Assembly (NCBI RefSeq): GCF_032854445.1
Contig: NC_088295.1
Span: forward strand, 92,807,805 to 92,871,804
Source of the DNA: Liolophura sinensis
Lineage: Eukaryota; Mollusca; Polyplacophora; Chitonida; Chitonidae
Direction: 5' to 3'
Length of the DNA: 64,000 bases
The notes beneath the pieces are model-generated. The model was given only the letters and a program-made list of their open reading frames with translations. It ran no database searches and was not told the DNA's origin. The first letter of the stretch is position 1. Every line of letters starts with the position of its first letter. Of this stretch, positions 23,186 through 36,370 are shown piece by piece. The position numbers and the translations under genes were made by a program.

Positions 23186-24185
23186 CACAGATGGATGACT
23201 TAACACATGACCAGAGTGTGATCACTCCACACTAGCACACTTCTCTGCTGCACTTAATGGAGCGACACTGTTTGAGAACAGGTTTCTTGTGTGAATATGT
23301 ACTCTGGGATGTTACAGTGCTTTGTTTTGTATTATTTGTTTATGGGTATTGTCTGTGTAAATATAGGAATTACTGTGTGCTTGTGAATGTTAAAACCACA
23401 CATGTACATATTATACCACAGACTCACATGTCACCATTTATCTTTGCCTTCCATATGAGTTGAGCTATCATGACTGGATTTGGACAGCTCATCAGTTGTA
23501 GAGGCAGTCACATGAGGCTGCCTGATGACTTCTTGCCATGGCTTCCTCACTGCAGCTTCCTTACCCATACAGGACCATGATGTCGGTAACCATAGTAACA
23601 AGGGATAACAGATTACTGTAGTCACCTCTTGTACCAAGAGCTGTGCTCATCTAATAAAGCAATATATTGACTTATACACAAAATAATTTCCATTCAGGGA
23701 AAGAATCTTTCTTCCACACCATACCATATTGTTCTAAAGAGATAGTATAAACATTATTTTTAAGAAGGACACCTCATTTTACATGCAACCTGAAAATGCT
23801 GTGGAAGTATCAGATGTTCTTAGTGACACACATTAGTACTTGAGTAGTGTTTGGTTCATTATTGTCTTGGTTAACTTTAAAGAGCTTTTCTTTCTCATGT
23901 TTGTTAATGCTATGAACTGTTGCCCTTAAAACATCAATAAAATGGCTCTTGCACTGTTTTAATGTGTCAGTGTCCCCTTTGTCCCATGTGGTTATATACT
24001 CTGCGGAAAGCAGAAACATTGTAATATATAAGAAGAAAACCTCTTCATCCAGTGGTCAAAATTGTGGATCGTCAGTCGGACAAACCAGATGTGGGTAAAG
24101 AACCGACTCTGGACAGCTCGATAACGCTTGTGTGGCTTTTGTGGAAACCACTTGTTTTACACCGGTAATAATTGTACTTATTTAC
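23186..24185. other. Intergenic sequence, no feature seen
   Basis: Unique AT-rich sequence. Short ORFs on both strands have no recognisable product. Confidence 0.35.
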
Positions 24186-24450
24186 TAGACTGATGTTTTA
24201 CGCGTTACTCTAGAACATGCCACTCATACAAGGGCGGCCAGCATTCTTGCAGGAGGAAATCGGACACAACCCTGGAGACCTTCCCTTGTACCTTTGCATA
24301 TCTGTAAGTTACTCGTGAAAGTTCGTCAACAACATGCCAAAGGTCCATGGTTTTCCCCGGGAACTTAATTTGTGTTTTACATCGTACTCAAGAATATTTC
24401 ACGTTTACAACGGCGGTCAACATCATGTTGCGGGGAAACGGGGGCATGGC
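24186..24450 (-). mobile_element. Two SINE remnants, minus orientation
   Basis: Two diverged pieces of the 3' SINE block occur in succession: 'gatgttttacgcgttactct...gggcggccagcattctt' near 24190-24260 and 'gtgttttacatcgtactcaa...acggcggtcaacatcat' near 24371-24428. Between them lies a stretch resembling the Gly/Asn-type SINE body seen near 27300 (caacatgccaaaggtc). All are old copies. Confidence 0.6.
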
Positions 24451-24639
24451 GTTCAACAAGCATCAAATGAATAAGCTGGGCGTTGTTACTTCAACAAGCT
24501 CATACCATTAGACATACCATTGGAAGACAACCCGAAGGTTACAGAAGAATTGAGCCGTTAGCCACTTAACACTCCTAATGAAACTTGGACTTACTGCAAG
24601 GATAAAGGTGGATGTCACTGAAAGAAACACGCCTGTTGG

Positions 24640-26050
24640 AAAGATTTGATTTACTGTCGGGATCGAACCGAATGTCACTGAGGCTGGCAGTATCCTTAAC
24701 TGACAAACGTGCCTGTGGAAATGGTTGGACATTCTGTATGGACAGAACCCAAGGTTATTGAGGGTGGCAGTATCTTTAACTAACACGTGCAGCGTTGAAA
24801 TGGTTGGACATACTGTCGGAAGAGATCTCAAGGTGATTGAATGAATGAATGCTTGGCGTTCAAGGCGATCGAGGGTGACGGTATCCTTAACTGACACACA
24901 CGTCACGTTGAAATGATTAGACAAACTGTCGGAACAGAACCCAAGGTCATTGAGGGTGGCAGTAAGTTTCAATCTCACAAACACGAAATTCTGAAAAGGG
25001 TGGACATCCTGTCGGAACAGAACCCAAAGGTGACAGTATCCTTAACTGACAAAAACGCTATGCCGAAATGGCTGGATATCGTGTAGGGACAGATCCTACG
25101 GTCATTGGAGATAGCAGTATCCTCTTGACTGAAGAAAACAGTTTGTGGAAATGGCTGTGCAGACAGAGACTAAGTTCAGTGAGGGTGGCGGTGCCCTTAA
25201 CTGACATACGTGCCATGTCGAAATGGCTGGATATCATGTAGGGACAGATCCTGCGGTCATTGGAGTTAGCAGTATCCTCTTGACTGAAGAAAACGGTTTG
25301 TGGAAATGGCTGTACAGACAGAGACTAAGTTCAGTGAGGGTGGCGGTATCCTTAACTGACATATGCGTCATGTCGAAATGGCTGGATATCACGTAGGGAC
25401 AGATCCTACGGTCATTGGAGTTAGCAGTATCCTCTTGACTGAAGAAAACGGTTTGTGGAAATGACTGTGCACACAAAGACTAAGTTCATTGAGGGTGGGG
25501 GTGTCCTTAACTGACATGCGTCATGTCGAAATAGCTGGATATCACGTAGGGACAGATCCTACGGTCATTGGAGATAGCAGTATCCTCTTGACTGAAGAAA
25601 ACGGTTTGTGGAAATGGCTGTGCAGACAGAAACTAAGTTCAGTGAGGGTGGCGGTGTCCTTAACTGACATATGCGTCATGTCGAAATGGCAGGATATCAT
25701 GTAGGGACAGATCCTACGGTCATTGGAGTTAGCAGTATCCTCTTGACTGAAGAAAACGGTTTGTGGAAATGGCTGTGCACACAGAGACTAAGTTTAGTGA
25801 GGTTGGGGGTATCCTTAACTGACATGTGCGCCATGTCGAAATGGCAGGATATCATGTAGGGACAAATCCTACGGTCATTGGAGTTAACAGTATCCTCTTG
25901 ACTGAAGAAAACGGTTTGTGGAAATGACTGTGCAGACAGAGACTAAGTTCATTGAGGGTGGGGGTATCCTTAACTGACATGTGCGCCATGTCGAATTGGC
26001 TGGATATCATGTTGGGACAGAACTGACAAATATACCATGTTGAAAAGGTT
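24640..26050. repeat. Satellite-like array, 155-bp unit
   Basis: From about 25080 to 26020 at least six near-identical units follow at 155-bp spacing ('gtagggacag' begins at 25083, 25238, 25393, 25546, 25701 and 25856). Units contain 'cctcttgactgaagaaaacg' and 'ccttaactgacat'. More diverged related units extend left to about 24640. ORFs on both strands here are repeat read-through. Confidence 0.9.
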
Positions 26051-27030
26051 CTGTTAGGACATAACCAAAGATCATCTTGGATACCTATAACCTTAAGCCA
26101 TCAAACGCGCCTGTTGGAATTCTTGGACACTTTCGTGACAGAATTCAAATAATATCTCCGTTGGCATAGTAGGTGGCTACAAACCTGAAGCTAAGCTTGC
26201 TACTGTGAGCATTCCATTAGCTGTGTCGGTGAACATTAAAGAGAAACGAGCATTATAGGAGATAGTTCAAAAGGTGTGTAAGTATAACAACTGTTCCGGT
26301 GTGAGGCCGGACTTTTAAGTAAATTAATGGGTCTGACTGATTACAGTAAAATATCCTTGTCGCGAAGAGTGTTAATGGTAGACTATAGTCCACGAGATTT
26401 AGAGGTGGGAGTAGGGGAGACAGGTGATGTCTGATCATTGGCGATTTACACCTGAGCGCTAATTTTGTACAATCCGCTGTCCCGACATTTTGAGAAAGTT
26501 GGTCAGAACTTGTCACGGGTAATGTCATCATTCGAACTGAAATAGGCACATCACTGTTGTATATAGACAAAATGTGTCACTGCTTCATTGACTGACAACT
26601 GCCTTAGCGGTCGCTGATAATTTAAGACTATATAAACACATGTACAGTAGTTACTTTTTTATTTCTGGAGTGGAGTGTATAAAAAAGAAAACCTTCTCAA
26701 CTTCTATATCTTCGAACTTTCGTTCTCATCAGAGAAACTGACAGAAGTATAATATATGAGAGCGTTCCTTTGAAAGACCGAAATGTCGAAGTTGCTGTCG
26801 AAATATACACAGTCAAAAAAAATCTGAAAACGAATGAATGATTATGGGTTAACGCGACTCCGCACTACTGCGGCTATATCGTGGGGGGGAAAGCGGAGAA
26901 GGTGTTAATTTATCTACTTGTTTCCAAAATAAAATGTACACAGCTTCCAAATGTACAAGTCTCCACGGAAATGTCTAGCAACAAACAAACCCATGCATAA
27001 CTTGTTTTATAGTAGGTAGAAACTATCCAT
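26051..27030. other. Intergenic sequence, no gene seen
   Basis: Unique sequence. A short stretch near 26860-26890 resembles an inverted copy of the SINE end 'ccacgatatggctg'. Nothing else was recognised. Confidence 0.35.
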
Positions 27031-27033
27031 CCA

Positions 27034-27445
27034 AAATGTTTAGTCGCCACGATATGGCTGAAATACTGCTGGTGTGGTGCTTAGCCATAGTCATTCACTC
27101 ATTCATTCATTCATCCATTCAGTGTTAACGTGTCTGCCTCACAATGGCTAAAACACATGACGTACGGACTCAAAACCGGCAAAGGACAGGGAATTTGTAG
27201 ATTGTCTAGTTCTCGGTGTATACGTGGGGTCTTTGTGACAATAAGTGGTCGATTGCACCTGTACAGTGAATGTCATGTAGGAATGCTCGTCAGGAACATG
27301 CCAAAGGTCGGTGGTTTACCCCGAGCACTCCGTTGGTCGAGTAAAGAATGACGAGATAACTCACTGATATACGTGTGTCTGTTTTCCTCCACTCATAAAA
27401 CCTGGGACAAGCATAACAGCTATATTAGAAAACACATCGCCAAGC
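27034..27445 (+). mobile_element. Remnants of a second molluscan-type SINE
   Basis: The 3' end 'cacgatatggctgaaatact' followed by 'catagtcattcactcattca' and an (attc)n tail ends near 27120. A further partial body follows ('gaacatgccaaaggtcggtgg', 'ccgagcactccg', 'cctccactcataaaacc'). These blocks are typical of tRNA-derived SINEs in abalone, scallop and related genomes from memory. Boundaries are uncertain. Confidence 0.55.
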
Positions 27446-30020
27446 ATCTAGCATTTAGCCTTATTGTGTAGCGTTAAACAGAACGACAACATCTAAATTC
27501 TGATATCTTAGTACCCCATTAGTTGCAAAGTATTAGTCCACGTACCATGAACATTAACTTCACTTTAAGCCTTGGCTAAGAAGTTATTCTGTCACTGGTA
27601 TATAGCTTTCACTTGTTGACTGGTCAACCCTTCCCTTGTTCAAGGCCAGCTTTTATGGCTTTATTGTCTGAATGGCTTGTGCTTGCAGTTGAATCCAATT
27701 GTGGTAGTTAGTCCGCCTCCAGTCACGACCCCACCCCACTCCCCCTGTCTCCGACACCCGCACACCCAGATCGCTTTATAATTTGACCTAGGATTACTAT
27801 ATCTTTAAAAAAATTCCACTGCAACGCAAAACCTCAGACAAATAAATACCGAAACTAAATTTAGTGATTTCTCCTGGCTCCAGCCAACGAATCATTAAAG
27901 CCCTGGCACAGACCACAGATGTATAGCACACATTTTTGCATCAGCAAGCAGGGCGTGGTGCAAGGATAGAAACCCGACTCCCAAATTCAGCTGATGTCAG
28001 CTCTCTGATTGGCTGCACTCTCAATGGTCAGCCTGTCCCGAGCCTGCTCCCTCAAGACCGAAAGGACATCGCACACACAAAGACGGCGTCACTTCGGCAG
28101 GGACGGGCAGCTAACAGCGTGGACTGCAGCGGCACTGGTGAGCAATATCCTTCTACATCTGTCTCGTGGAACGTTTTCTGAAACAGGAATAAAACTTTTC
28201 CACTCTGTTGTCAAGATAAGCGGGTTTTATCAAAAGTTCACGGACAAGAAATAAGGTGTTTTGTGTGATCCCCTGCTCCCCCCCCCCCCCCCCCCCCACC
28301 ACCCTCCGAACCAAGGGAAGCCTGTGGAGGGCTCGAGCTTTGTGTGGGGTCAGCCACGGGCTGTCCCGTCACTCCCAACTTTGGGAGACAAAGGTTATAC
28401 AAATACTTTTGACACTGTGCTATCTGCTAAACTCCTTGCTTAACACCGTAACCTCTTTTGCCGCAATTCAAAAATGGTGAGTTATTTTGACTTTGATATC
28501 TGGTAACCTCTCCGAAATCCCAACGTACGCTACATGTGCTCTTCCCGTCTTATCCGTCCTATCACAAAAATGTACGGGAATTTTAAAGTTCAGGTTGCTG
28601 TAACGTGGTAGACTGGCGTACCTCAATTCATTGAACAAACAACTTTTCGCAATGAATATCTGAGGTGGGGGCATTGACTAGCAAAAGAGTCGACCTACTG
28701 TTTAAAATTCCCAAATGTACGATTCCTTGTTAGATTGCCAGCATCAAGATTTGACTGATTCTTCTCAAATACATACAATAGGTTTCTCTTGAATTATTGG
28801 TTACCCAGCATGTCTTCAACACCACGGTATGCGACAAGCATGAATTGTTTACATTTGGGGGACCCGCTTCTCAGATATGTTCGTAGATAAATAAAGCTTC
28901 TCCAAGGCGAATTATGTCGTACACATCTCCTGAGGCGAACACAGTCGGTATATAGAAAATAGCCGTAAAATATATCCACTCTCCAAGTATGTATAGGACA
29001 CTTCACTACTCTCCTCCATACTGAGACTTGCAGGCACACCGAGCATACGTGTTTATCCACACCCCCTGGGCATCACGTGCAAAGCGCAGGTCTGATCACC
29101 AGTACTTAGCGCCCATGTAACATCTGTCACCTTTACCTATTAGCCACGCTAATCTGACGGACAGTTCAATAGGGATTAAATGAGACCATAGGAAAGATTG
29201 CTTTTCCAAGTCGTGTGAATTATAATTATTCGGTTAAACCAAGCCCATATTCGCAATAGGTGCGACATTCTGCAAAACGTTGATGTCAAAGATTTGATCA
29301 GCCGAACGACCGAGACCTGTCCAAATTAATCCAATAAGACTTCATTGACACCTGAGTGCAGAATTTCACTTTTAGAATGCTGATGTTCAGATTGTGTTCT
29401 TTCTATTGGTCTAGTATATTTTGTGGTGTGTGACTCGATGCACATGCCATATATGATGTGCTTAGCACTAAAACGGATTTGTACAGAGTGATAACCAAGA
29501 ACTTGATTAAACCTATTCGGCTGCCCATATAATCAGACCCTGAATTGCAAATTATTGCTCCACCCCTACCCCATCAGCTCATCCCAGGCTATGTATACAC
29601 TGAGTATGTGAAGCAGGGGTTGTGTGAAACCTTCAGGCTTACTCTAGCTGTTTGTCATTCTAGGGAGAGTATTACTGATGTAACAGAGGAGGAATGTGAC
29701 ATGTGGTTTCTTGTCAAAAATCGGTTTTAATCCAAACAAATCATCCAAGCCACAAAAGCTAAGTTTTACCTGGAAAGGTGTTCAGGTGACATAAATATCT
29801 TTTGGAGGGCTCGTAGGGGAAGACGGGGGCTGGGGAGGGGGTGGGTTTTCCCCGTGGGGCTGACAAAGGGGGACTAACTGTATTGTTATTCTGGCACTAG
29901 AGTGTGTTATTGTGCTGGCGGGCTTTGATGTAGGACGCTGGCGATTTGGCAGCTGCAAGGTGGTCAGCAGCGGGTGGGAATAGGTACAGGGGTAGGGGGG
30001 ACGGGGAGCACTTAGCAAGC
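27446..30020. other. Intergenic region upstream of the BTG/Tob gene
   Basis: A GC-richer patch at about 27930-28160 ends with a donor-like CACTG|GTGAGC at about 28139 and could be an untranslated exon. A C-run of about 18 lies at 28277-28297. No protein-coding exon recognised. ORFs of 60-88 codons here have no supporting features. Confidence 0.35.
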
Positions 30021-30026
30021 CTCACC

Positions 30027-30669
30027 TATAAAACTGTAAATGTTAGGTTGAGCATACAGACAAGCTGCGGAGACGGAGTGGCAATGGTGAGAAGTTGAAT
30101 TTATGTGATTGCAGAGCATGGATTGGGGGTGATGGCCCCAAATCAGATCAGTGATATTATCATTTATAACGAAGCTTTCTGGTGCATGAGCCTGCAGATG
30201 AAGACTACAGTTAAATTGCTACACATGTATTACGTATGTAATGTTCATATAATTGTCCAAGATAAATATGACTGTTGTCCAATTACGGTAATTTCGGTTA
30301 TTTCTTGATTTCAGGTAGCGGTAGAAGTTTACCTGGTGAGTGGAGCTGTTGTCTGGTGACGATATCCCAAGTATATTTTGACAGGTAAAATCTGCCAAAT
30401 TGGACTTGCGAACTATGTACCTGGGAACAAAGGAATAGAGGCTTTGAGAACAAAGGAATAGAGGCTGATATAATTGCTGGAAACTGTGATACTCCGCTGC
30501 CTACATATTTGATATTCGACTGTGCACACTTGGCTGTGATATTCGGCTGGCAACACTTTTGGTATTCGAGTGGGCCACACTTGTGATTTTCGGCTGGCCA
30601 CACTTGGCTGGCCAGATCTTAGCTGTGACATTACATTGTGATACTCTGGTACTGGCTCAAAGCAGAATT
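30027..30669 (+). promoter_or_regulatory. Possible core promoter and spliced 5' UTR of the BTG/Tob gene
   Basis: TATAAAA at 30027-30033 sits about 640 bp before the start codon. A donor-like AATG|GTGAGA at 30086/30087 and an acceptor-like tttcttgatttcag at 30314 could define a 5' UTR intron. The interval 30420-30610 contains short degenerate repeats (tgatattcggctgg). This layout is an inference from motif spacing only. Confidence 0.35.
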
Positions 30670-32852
30670 ATGAGGGAAGAAATAGCAGCGGCTGTCGTGT
30701 TTTTGACTCGCGTCTTGCGTGAAAACAGCGGTGTGCCGAAGGAAAAACTTGCGATCTTCTCAGACAATTTGTCCGCCATTCTAGTAGAACGCTTCAAGAA
30801 CCACTGGCACTCGGAGAAACCCAGCAAAGGTCAAGGTTACAGGTGCGTGCGTCTGTCCACCAATCAGCATCACGATCCCGTGTTACGGCGAGCCGCCAAT
30901 CAATCAAAATTGGAGCTTCACAACCTGCGTCTACCTGTAGAGCTTGTGTTATGGATTGACCCCATGGAGGTCACCTGTCGGTAAGTACAAAAACGTCATA
31001 CGCAAAAGTGTAGAAACTAAATGGAGAAATTAGGATGTTGCTACAATCCAGTTTTAGGGGGTGGTATAACACGACAAAATTTTAAAATTAATCTATGTTC
31101 AAGTATATGTGCAGTTTAAACAAACCAGGTAAGTATAATGTTGGACTGTTATCCCACTAATACGGTAGACTTTATGTGCTTCTCTCGCAAAAGAAAAAAG
31201 AGCACTTAAAAACTCGATTTTCTTTGTATTCACTTCTCAGGCTGTAGGCCTATTCCCCAAGACTATAATACTGGAATTTGATGTAGCAAATTTTTACTCT
31301 TTTTGCCGCCTTATAACTGATAAAAAGAAAATGGAACTATTTGCGCAGTGATATATATTCATCATCTGTTTCGCTTGCACCCAGGAAAGTCTGTACATCG
31401 TCAACCTGTGCACCGTTCCTTCATCCATTACCTTAAGCCGTTAGTCAGTTCACCGTTCCTTCATCCATTATCTTAAGCCGTCAATCAGTACACGGGGACT
31501 CCGTGGCTCACTTACCAATGCGGTCGCCGTCAGCACAAGCCCGGGTCATACTGTCTTCCTCTCAGGCCGTACCGTACGTAGGAAGGTCTGTCAGCAACCT
31601 GCCGATGGTCGTGGGTTTCCCAAGGGCTCTGCCCGGTTTCCACCCCACCATAATGCTGACCGCCGTCGTATAAGTGAAATATTTTTGTACGGCGTAAAAC
31701 ACCAATTAAATAAATAAATCAATAAATCAGTACACCGTTCCTTCATCCATTATCTTAAGCCGTCAATCAGTACACCGTTCCTTCGTCCATTATCGTAAGC
31801 CGTCAATCAGTACACCGTCCCCTCGTCCATTATCGTAAGCCGTCAATCAGTACACCGTCCCCTCGTCCATTATCTTAAGCCGTCAATCAGTACACCGTCC
31901 CCTTATCCATTATCCTTAACTCGTCAATCAGTACACCGTTCCCTTATCCATTATCTTAACTCGTCAATCAGTACACCGTTCCCTTATCCATTATCTTAAC
32001 TCGTCAATCAGTACACCGTTCCTTTATCCATTATCTTAAGCCGTCAGTCAGTACATCGTCCCTTCACCCAATATTCCACGCCGTCAGTCATTACGTCGCT
32101 CCCTCACCTATTAACCTAAGCCGTAAGTCAGTACATCGTTGCCTCACCCATTAATCTATTAACTTGGTCAGTATGTCGTTTCCGCACCCATTAAACCCAA
32201 GCCATCAGTCAGTATCTCGCTCCTTTGTCCATTAACCCAATCCGTATAGATAGTATCTAGTTCCTTCGTCCATTAACCCTATCCGTATACCGTATAGTTT
32301 CCCACACCCATTAACCCAATCCGCATAGTCAGTATCTCATTCCTTCGTCTATTAACCAATCCGTATACTCAGCATCGTTTCCGCACCCATTATCGTAAGT
32401 CGTAAATATCTCGTTCCCTCACCCATTTGTCTCTCCCTCTGTGTTTCAGGTTAGGAGAGCACAAGTGTAATCAATGTACAGTGGCGTGTTTTAAGCCTGG
32501 TCAGAATGAGAACAACGCCCTCACCCTGGACATTTCCTGTATGATGGAGAAGCACCAGGAAGATGACGAGAAGAACCTACAGTTCCTGGCCAGCCGACTG
32601 AACAAGAAGTCTAGCAGCTACCAGCCAAAGGCCTACTCCCCGACGGAGGAATGGCAGGAGAAGGGCTGCTACGACACGGACAAGGAGAGTTACCGCCAGC
32701 TGTGGATCACTGAAGAGTACGCCGACCCATTCCATTACCTGGTCAAGGACGTCCGCGACAAGCGCGTCTATCTAAAGCAACAACACAATTCCCATAACCG
32801 CCACCACCAGGCCCAGTGTCTAACAGCCGTACCACTACCACAACCCCCATAA
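30670..32852 (+). CDS. BTG/Tob family anti-proliferative protein (BTG3/BTG4-like), 2 exons
   Basis: Exons 30670-30980 and 32450-32852 join as CG|G (Arg) to give about 237 residues. The start MREEIAAAV matches BTG-family N-termini, so the in-frame ATG at 30559 is not preferred. Box A is seen as KNHWHSEKPSKGQGYRCVR and box B as LPVELVLWIDPMEVTCR, followed by LGEHKCNQCTVACF, which parallels RYGEKNNAFIVASF of BTG3. BTG/Tob proteins bind the CAF1/CCR4 deadenylase through this N-terminal domain and restrain proliferation. The second half is family-specific and basic. The frame used ends at TAA 32850-32852, but coherent coding sequence continues in the +1 frame to 33009 and includes a YYRPI stretch like BTG3 box C. 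The true C-terminus is therefore uncertain. Confidence 0.87.
31385..32430. repeat. Minisatellite, about 40-bp unit, interrupted by a SINE
   Basis: About 20 copies of a unit with 'caccgttccttcatccatta' and 'tcttaagccgtcaatcagta' fill the single coding intron of the BTG/Tob gene. The array is split by the SINE at 31494-31724. Units become more diverged towards 32430. Confidence 0.9.
31494..31724 (+). mobile_element. SINE inserted in a minisatellite
   Basis: A 'ggggactccgtggctca' head with an internal deletion of part of the tRNA region is followed by 'ccaatgcggtcgcc', 'ggtcgtgggtttcc', 'ccaccataatgctgac' and an (aaat)n tail. It is flanked by 'aatcagtacac' on both sides, which fits a target-site duplication, although the target is itself a repeat. 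Confidence 0.85.
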
Positions 32853-33009
32853 ACAGTACCTGACCTCCGCTTACAGCCGGGCCTCCACCGGTGCCTCCAT
32901 CCATCACGTCCAGGTGAGCAGTGGAGGAACAACCTACTACCGACCAATCGTCAAGAACCGTTACCAGTGGGTCCGCAGTGCCAACACCAGTCCAACCATC
33001 GCCGCTTAA
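32853..33009 (+). other. Out-of-frame continuation of BTG coding sequence
   Basis: In the +1 frame, codons from about 32824 to TAA at 33007-33009 read QPYHYHNPHKQYLTSAY, SRASTGASIHHVQ, then TTYYRPIVKNRYQWVR and a short tail. Codon choice is C-ending rich, as in the upstream exon. It looks like the genuine C-terminus of a BTG3-like protein separated by a single-base difference somewhere about 32780-32826. See the matching finding. Confidence 0.5.
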
Positions 33010-36000
33010 CCCATCCACGCCAGAATGGGCCAACAGGTGCTCTTCCTGGATCAGTCAGTGGTTTCATCCCAGATGTTTTTATCCGTTTTGGGGGCATTTT
33101 AATGTAGGCGTGGATGTTGCTTCACGTCTGTTCCGCTATGTTTTTATGCTGGATAGAAGATGATGACGCCATGGATGAATAGACCTCTCCAGTTAACTAC
33201 ACAAGATATTTGTATATATGTTCGGCCATAATCGTTTTTATCAATTTACGGCTTGTTAGTATATAACACAGTTGGTCACCCTCGGGCTCCTCCTGGGGTA
33301 TAGGGCGACCGTGGACCTTTCCCTACACTTGGTAGGATTATTTCTTGTTTGTTACGGACATTGTACATATAATGATGTAGCTCTACCAAAGCTATACACC
33401 TGCCTTACCCTGAATAATGACAGGAACGGTTTGTGGGACAAGGGGCTGGAACGAGACCGCGATCTGAGCGGTCGCCTGCGGGTCCCAGTGTTTCTAGTGC
33501 TTTGCTGAGGCCATGTGTAAATAACCAATCTAGTGTCTAAACGTGTAGGACTCTCCAGGCATACCTGGTTTATTTTTGTACAGTTTACGCATCATTTAGA
33601 GTTCTACTTTTATTTACTTTAAAGCTTTATTTTGTGCAAGAAACATTTGTGATGATGGTCCCAGCCATGTTGTATTTCAATTCCAAAAATGCTATTTGAG
33701 GCAAGTTTGTTGGAGAAAGGATGTCTGTTGAATTGTGTGTCTGTTCATTATGTCAGGTTCCCTGAAGAAACATGATGGAACTGTCTATTGAAATCCTAAA
33801 TTATTGCCCTATATTTTGTACCAAATCCAGATATTTAGGTGACGAATGGAAGGTTTTTATTAATGTTAATCGTGATGTCTTGTGCAATTGATAGTCACCC
33901 GCTCCGCTCATGCTGTAAGTATGGGGCTATTTAAATGTGGAAATTTGGACAGCTATATTTTAAAGGTATTATGATAATTTATGTATGGTTTTTTAAAACA
34001 CATCTTCTATTGTGATTAAATCCCACTCCAAAGAGTGTCGGAACTTTACATTCGTAACAAAAATCTCCTCGTTTGACATTTCTTCTTAGGACTTGATGAA
34101 AAATGCTGTCAGATCGTCATTAGCTTATAGATCTCAGCAATGGTATTTGTTTCGTCCGATTTTCTAGTCTTTGTATAGCCAGATTTTCTGCAGAAAACTG
34201 CCTGTCTTTTATTCCATATAAACACACAATATAGTGCTCCAATGAATTCGAGAATCTGAGGAAAACAAATGGAAACAGTCCGAACATGTCCGGTTTTTGA
34301 AGTGATAAAATATGTAAATGACCTGGCGCACTCAAAAACTGTTGTCCGCAATCCGCATCAAAGATATCCCTAAGTATGACGGAATCCAAGACTATAAAAC
34401 AACCGGTTAACGATTAATTTGTTTTTAGGACACCGCACAGTGTCTGGGTTAAGCGACACCTGGATGAGCTAGACTGGTCTTCATTTGTTTCGCTGTATAA
34501 TATAATGTACATATGGTATCCTCTTTCACACTATGGCGAGGTAGCAACGCCTCAACTAATTAGTTTGTTTCACATCTGAATTTTATCTTGCGCCTCCTTT
34601 GACATTAAGAACTGATCGTGGCCGATTGGTTCAGATGCACCTTTCAATTGCCATAGGTCGCGCGAGATTTGCGCCCAATCCCTATCCTAGACAGACAACT
34701 TGTGCACGCGGGGCTCTCCGTGTTCCCAGTGGACTATGGTCACAAGCGACTGACGACGCTCGTGTGACAGTTTGCAGAAAAACATTTTCAGGAAAAAAAC
34801 TTGTCTTTCGCCAATATGGTTTTCATAGCTTTATTCCACGTGTGGAGAAGTTTATCAGTAGCTAGCGTAAGTTTGGTAGTTTATCCCAGGCACTCTGGTT
34901 AACACTACCCATAAAATAGACCATCATCGTACAGATGAAATTCTTGAGTAAAACCACAGTGAATTAGATCTTCAACCTTAAATGGCGAACATGTATATGT
35001 ATACGTCACACATGTGAAAGTTAGCTGGTAAATTTACTCCAGGCCTACTGTGAAGTCTTCCATGCACACATAAAACTGACGGTCATCATATTCGTGAAGA
35101 ATCCAAGAGTTTATGGCGTTAAATACTCAAATACTGGTGTGGAGAAAGGCCGAGTAACCCTACATTCCCGGATAAGAAAGTACGCGAAGCGAATATACAG
35201 CTACTAGGTCTTCCTCCCACTTAAACGGTTGCATTAGTGTTCCATAATAAACGATTTCTGTGTTTAGCGGAGGGAGGAAGTGGGGATACGAAAGTTCGCA
35301 GATTGCACGGGGGCTATATTTTAACTTGGCTAATCAATTCAGATCTGCCAGACGAATTTAGGAAAGTACGGCTGCTGTACCTTCCGGAGGGAAAACTTAC
35401 GGTTTCTGAATAGTGACGTCACAACAAGCGTTTAAGACCTAATTACATCATCGTGGATTGTATACACGAGATGATATACTATTATATAACAAAGGGGACT
35501 GTTGCAATGATGTGACGCAATAACAGTTGAAGTGCCAAAATGGCGGAATTAAAGATGTGACTGAAATCAGAAAATTCGTCACTGGGCATACTGGTTTATG
35601 CACATAGTCCTAACAGCGCCCGCGTCGCCCTTTACCTTTCTCTTCACATCACTATCACCACTAGACAAGCTTGACTGTTGGAGCCTGTGAGGGGCATTGT
35701 TTAGGCTTTGCCACATCACTTGGCCTCCCGCGGAGCTATTTAATCAGCATTCATCAATAAAATTGTTTTACGTTCTTGTTAGAATCATGTTGTACATACT
35801 CTCGATAAAGTATTATTAGAGATATAGGTTGAGAGGGATTGTTTGTGTTTTCTGACATCACTTCCTGCCCCAACACCTTGACTCCAGTGACCTCGGCGTT
35901 GTTCAAGATTTCTGTACAATAATTTGCTATTGGTGGTACTGATGTAAAGAGAAAGGTACAGAGCGACGCATGCGTTGTAAGGGTATAGCTTATGTATTGC

Positions 36001-36079
36001 AAAACGTGCATCGGTTCCACACAAATGTACGTTACGAAGAACTATAAGTCAACACTTAAACGATTACCCACTTAACTTC
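33010..36079. other. BTG 3' UTR and intergenic sequence
   Basis: No gene recognised. ATTAAA near 34014 is a candidate polyadenylation signal. ORFs of 78-96 codons on both strands lack homology that I can see or any splice context. Confidence 0.4.
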
Positions 36080-36370
36080 ATTGCCTTGTAAAGCGGTAGA
36101 TCCAGGGTCAATTCTGGGTCGAGTCACACCTAAGATCTTAAAAGAGGAAGTTGTAACTTCCTCGCTTGGCGTTCAGACTGGTTGACCCGTGTCGGTACAA
36201 TGGCTCGGGCGGCGCGGCTTACTTGCCTTCGGTAAGGAGTCTCAGTGAAGCAGCACTAGATGAAAGAGCGGTAGAAATCTGCCCTGCAACAAGGTGGCAC
36301 ATTACATGCACACTAAGGATTCCTTCGTCGTCATATGACTGAAAATACGACGTTAAACCCAGTTGAGCCA
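36080..36370 (+). mobile_element. tRNA-derived SINE, second family
   Basis: A related copy of the element at 5823-6185. Shared blocks are the B-box-like 'gggtcgagtcacacc', 'cctcgcttggcgttcagac', 'ggttgacccgtgtc' and the terminal 'gtcatatgactgaaaatacg' plus 'acgttaaaccca'. The head is partly eroded. Confidence 0.75.

Noticed and set aside
24508-24984. 158-codon minus-strand ORF
   Set aside because: It overlaps diverged units of the 155-bp array and has no recognisable product.
30559-30669. In-frame ATG 37 codons upstream of the BTG start
   Set aside because: The family N-terminus begins at MREEIAAAV. The extra sequence consists of local degenerate repeats and has no family match.
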